64,000 nucleotides of DNA, taken from the NCBI GenBank assembly GCA_030615505.1, contig JAUWZD010000005.1, forward strand, positions 1 through 64,000. The letters run 5' to 3'. The number at the start of each line of letters is the position of its first letter. The first letter of the stretch is position 1. This stretch comes from Spirochaetales bacterium (GTDB taxonomy: Bacteria > Spirochaetota > Spirochaetia > SZUA-6 > DRHE01). Below are positions 63,075-64,000 of the stretch, piece after piece. The position numbers were made by a program, and so were the translations under genes. The notes under the pieces are model-generated. The model was not told the DNA's origin and did no database searches. It saw only the letters and a program-made list of their open reading frames with translations.

Positions 63075-63135
63075 ATGTGCACTTCGGCGAAATTGGATAT
63101 CGGCGAACACAACATTCGGCGACTTTTGCCAGAAA
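63075..63135. repeat. TTCGCC palindromic element, copy 3
   Basis: Contains the exact reverse complement (63086-63115) of 57051-57080, then CATTCGGCGACTTTTGCCAGAAATGCC, which resembles 37167-37196. A direct near-repeat GTGCAC(AAT or TTC)GGCGAA occurs at 63044-63058 and 63076-63090. Lies immediately before direct repeat C copy 2. Confidence 0.7.
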
Positions 63136-63545
63136 TGCCGTTTCTGAGGACACTAACTCATGGTAAAAAAAGAAAAAGATACCTGAGAAATATCAAAGAT
63201 GGATCGATGCCCGGAAGAGATACCATCTTTCTCGCGCTCATATTCAAATGGCCAGGGAATTAGGTATGAATCCCAAGAAGTTTGGCAGCCTTGCCAACAC
63301 CAAACAGGAGCCCTGGAAATTGCCATTGCCCGATTTTATTGAGGAGCTCTATTTCAAACAATTAAAAAAAAAACAGCCCGATAATGTGCGATCAATTGAG
63401 CAGATGGTCAGCGACTATAACAAGAAAAAAGAAGAGCGCAGAGACCGGAGACTAAAGGAAAAATAATCACAACAATCGGGTGAAGACGTAATCCAACTGT
63501 AGAAACACATCTGAACAATCGATTTCTAACGAATATTTTCTCTTG
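63125..63545 (+). repeat. Direct repeat C copy 2
   Basis: Second copy of the unit at 57075-57495, same orientation, including the leader, the broken gene and the ATTTCTAACGAATATTTTCTCTTG end. Confidence 0.8.
63159..63466 (+). pseudogene. Frameshifted copy of the 113-aa conserved protein
   Basis: The ATG at 63161 is followed by an A-run that is one base longer than in the intact copy, so the frame ends after MVKKEKDT. The correct frame resumes and stays open (ARELGMNPKKFGSLANTKQ to RDRRLKEK). About 85 percent identical in protein to 57110-57451. An internal start at 63248 could only give the last 72 residues. Confidence 0.75.
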
Positions 63546-63831
63546 GCCCCCCCCCTCTGAGCGCCCCAAAGACCTGGCGTCCCTGCCAGGTCTTTGGGGC
63601 TTATTGTAGCGATTGGCCTTCCTCGGGCTACAGGACGTAGCCCGAGGAAGGCCACAAGAATAGTTTTTACTGTAGCAGAAAAAGGTGACAGTATTCCTGT
63701 CTCGTCACGTATTGTCGTTATTTATTCGGATCCCAGTTTACATTCACTCCGAACTCATTGTTGAAGCGGAGAGGGATTGTGTTCTACTCCCCCAGGGGGA
63801 GAACGTAAGCTTGAGGCGGTTAGAGTTTTCA
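63546..63831. other. Gene-free stretch with twin hairpins
   Basis: No supported gene. Holds a C-run (63546-63556), two long perfect hairpins (63563-63654) and then AT-rich sequence up to repeat B copy 3. Confidence 0.5.
63563..63654. repeat. Two tandem long perfect hairpins
   Basis: Hairpin 1: 16-bp perfect stem, 63563-63578 with 63585-63600, loop GTCCCT. Hairpin 2: 18-bp perfect stem, 63614-63631 with 63637-63654, loop AGGAC. GTCC in the first loop is complementary to GGAC in the second. No T-run follows, so these are not plain terminators. Confidence 0.8.
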
Positions 63832-63960
63832 AGTTTAGCCGAAATACGAGGCGGCAGCCGGATGGAAAGGCGGTTGACGGAAGAAAGAGGGGGGGGTGAA
63901 GAGGGAAAGAGAAGACAGCGACACGGAACGGAGGAGTTGAGGAGGTGGAAAAACTCTAGA
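63832..63960 (-). repeat. Repeat B copy 3
   Basis: Minus strand has CCACCTCCTCAACTCCTCCG, TTCCGTGTCGCTGTCTTC and TCTTTCTTCCGTCAACCGCC, matching copies at 35.6 and 37.7 kb. The CGTTACGGGAG part is missing, so this copy is truncated. A minus-strand frame across it is a by-product of the repeat. Confidence 0.65.
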
Positions 63961-64000
63961 AAAACCTTAAACAAGGTGAGCGGTTTGACAATGTGGTCGG

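Noticed and set aside
63075..63263. 62-codon plus-strand frame over the start of repeat C copy 2
   Set aside because: Out-of-frame reading caused by the extra A in the broken copy of the conserved gene.
63744..63974. 76-codon minus-strand frame at the right edge
   Set aside because: Lies within repeat B; the frame is not kept in other copies as a complete protein.
1..64000. CRISPR arrays, rRNA or tRNA genes
   Set aside because: No regularly spaced direct repeats of CRISPR type and no cloverleaf or rRNA-like sequence was recognised by eye; a covariance-model search would be needed to exclude a missed tRNA.

Overview
The window looks like chromosomal DNA of an anaerobic spirochaete-like bacterium, probably from an environmental genome. 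The assignment is moderate: substrate-binding proteins have a signal peptide ending in Phe-Ala-Gly-Gly followed by acidic/Lys-rich tails, and a flotillin-like floA remnant and several spirochaete-style operons are present. Composition is mosaic: AT-rich at 3.7-12 kb, intermediate at 12-31 kb, GC-richer at 41-54 kb, and clearly GC-rich at 54.9-56.4 kb. No rRNA, tRNA or CRISPR array was found.

Layout. 1-3.0 kb: decayed IS91 and IS110 transposases that have cut off all but the 3' end of a floA gene. 3.7-10.6 kb: a five-gene membrane-lipid cluster (CDP-alcohol phosphatidyltransferase, HisC-like aminotransferase, LicC-like nucleotidyltransferase, flippase-like membrane protein, MMPL/RND exporter) with a broken 4'-phosphopantetheinyl transferase inside it and an intact ISKra4-type element at its end. 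12.2-17.3 kb: a sugar-type ABC uptake operon with a UroD-family enzyme and a PocR/AraC regulator. 17.4-26 kb: a folate/one-carbon and nucleotide block (FolE2, archaeal-looking serine hydroxymethyltransferase and thymidylate synthase, PurH split into two genes), then a second CDP-alcohol transferase, a membrane flavodoxin-like protein, a glycosyltransferase and a nitrilase. 26-31.4 kb: PIN-PhoH ATPase, class III aminotransferase, Gfo/Idh/MocA oxidoreductase and a divergent ROK regulator.

31.4-41.4 kb is a graveyard of mobile DNA and small accessory genes: IS21, IS3-like, IS110 and IS256 remnants, a toxin-antitoxin remnant, an intact AbrB/PIN toxin-antitoxin pair, a SEC-C protein, a HEPN-like protein with a substituted N-terminus, and dispersed repeats. 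41.5-53.9 kb holds a peptide ABC transporter whose parts are split over both strands by transposase debris; its ATPases are in one seven-gene operon with a parvulin isomerase and a Gld-type ABC export system. 54.9-56.4 kb is a GC-rich SDR plus GntR pair. 56.4-64 kb returns to repeats, an intact rve-type transposase, an acetyltransferase, a polar amino-acid ABC operon and a holin-like gene.

The most unusual points are (1) dispersed repeat A (37.2, 38.0 and 56.7 kb, plus a fragment at 35.5 kb), which carries two hairpins whose stems and possibly loops change in a compensating way between copies, and a similar twin hairpin at 63.56-63.65 kb; (2) the one-carbon block with archaeal-type enzymes and a split PurH; (3) the lipid head-group and export cluster with a ruined phosphopantetheinyl transferase; and (4) a short palindromic TTCGCC-containing element present in both orientations beside small-gene units. 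All function calls come from reading the translated sequence; no database search was possible.
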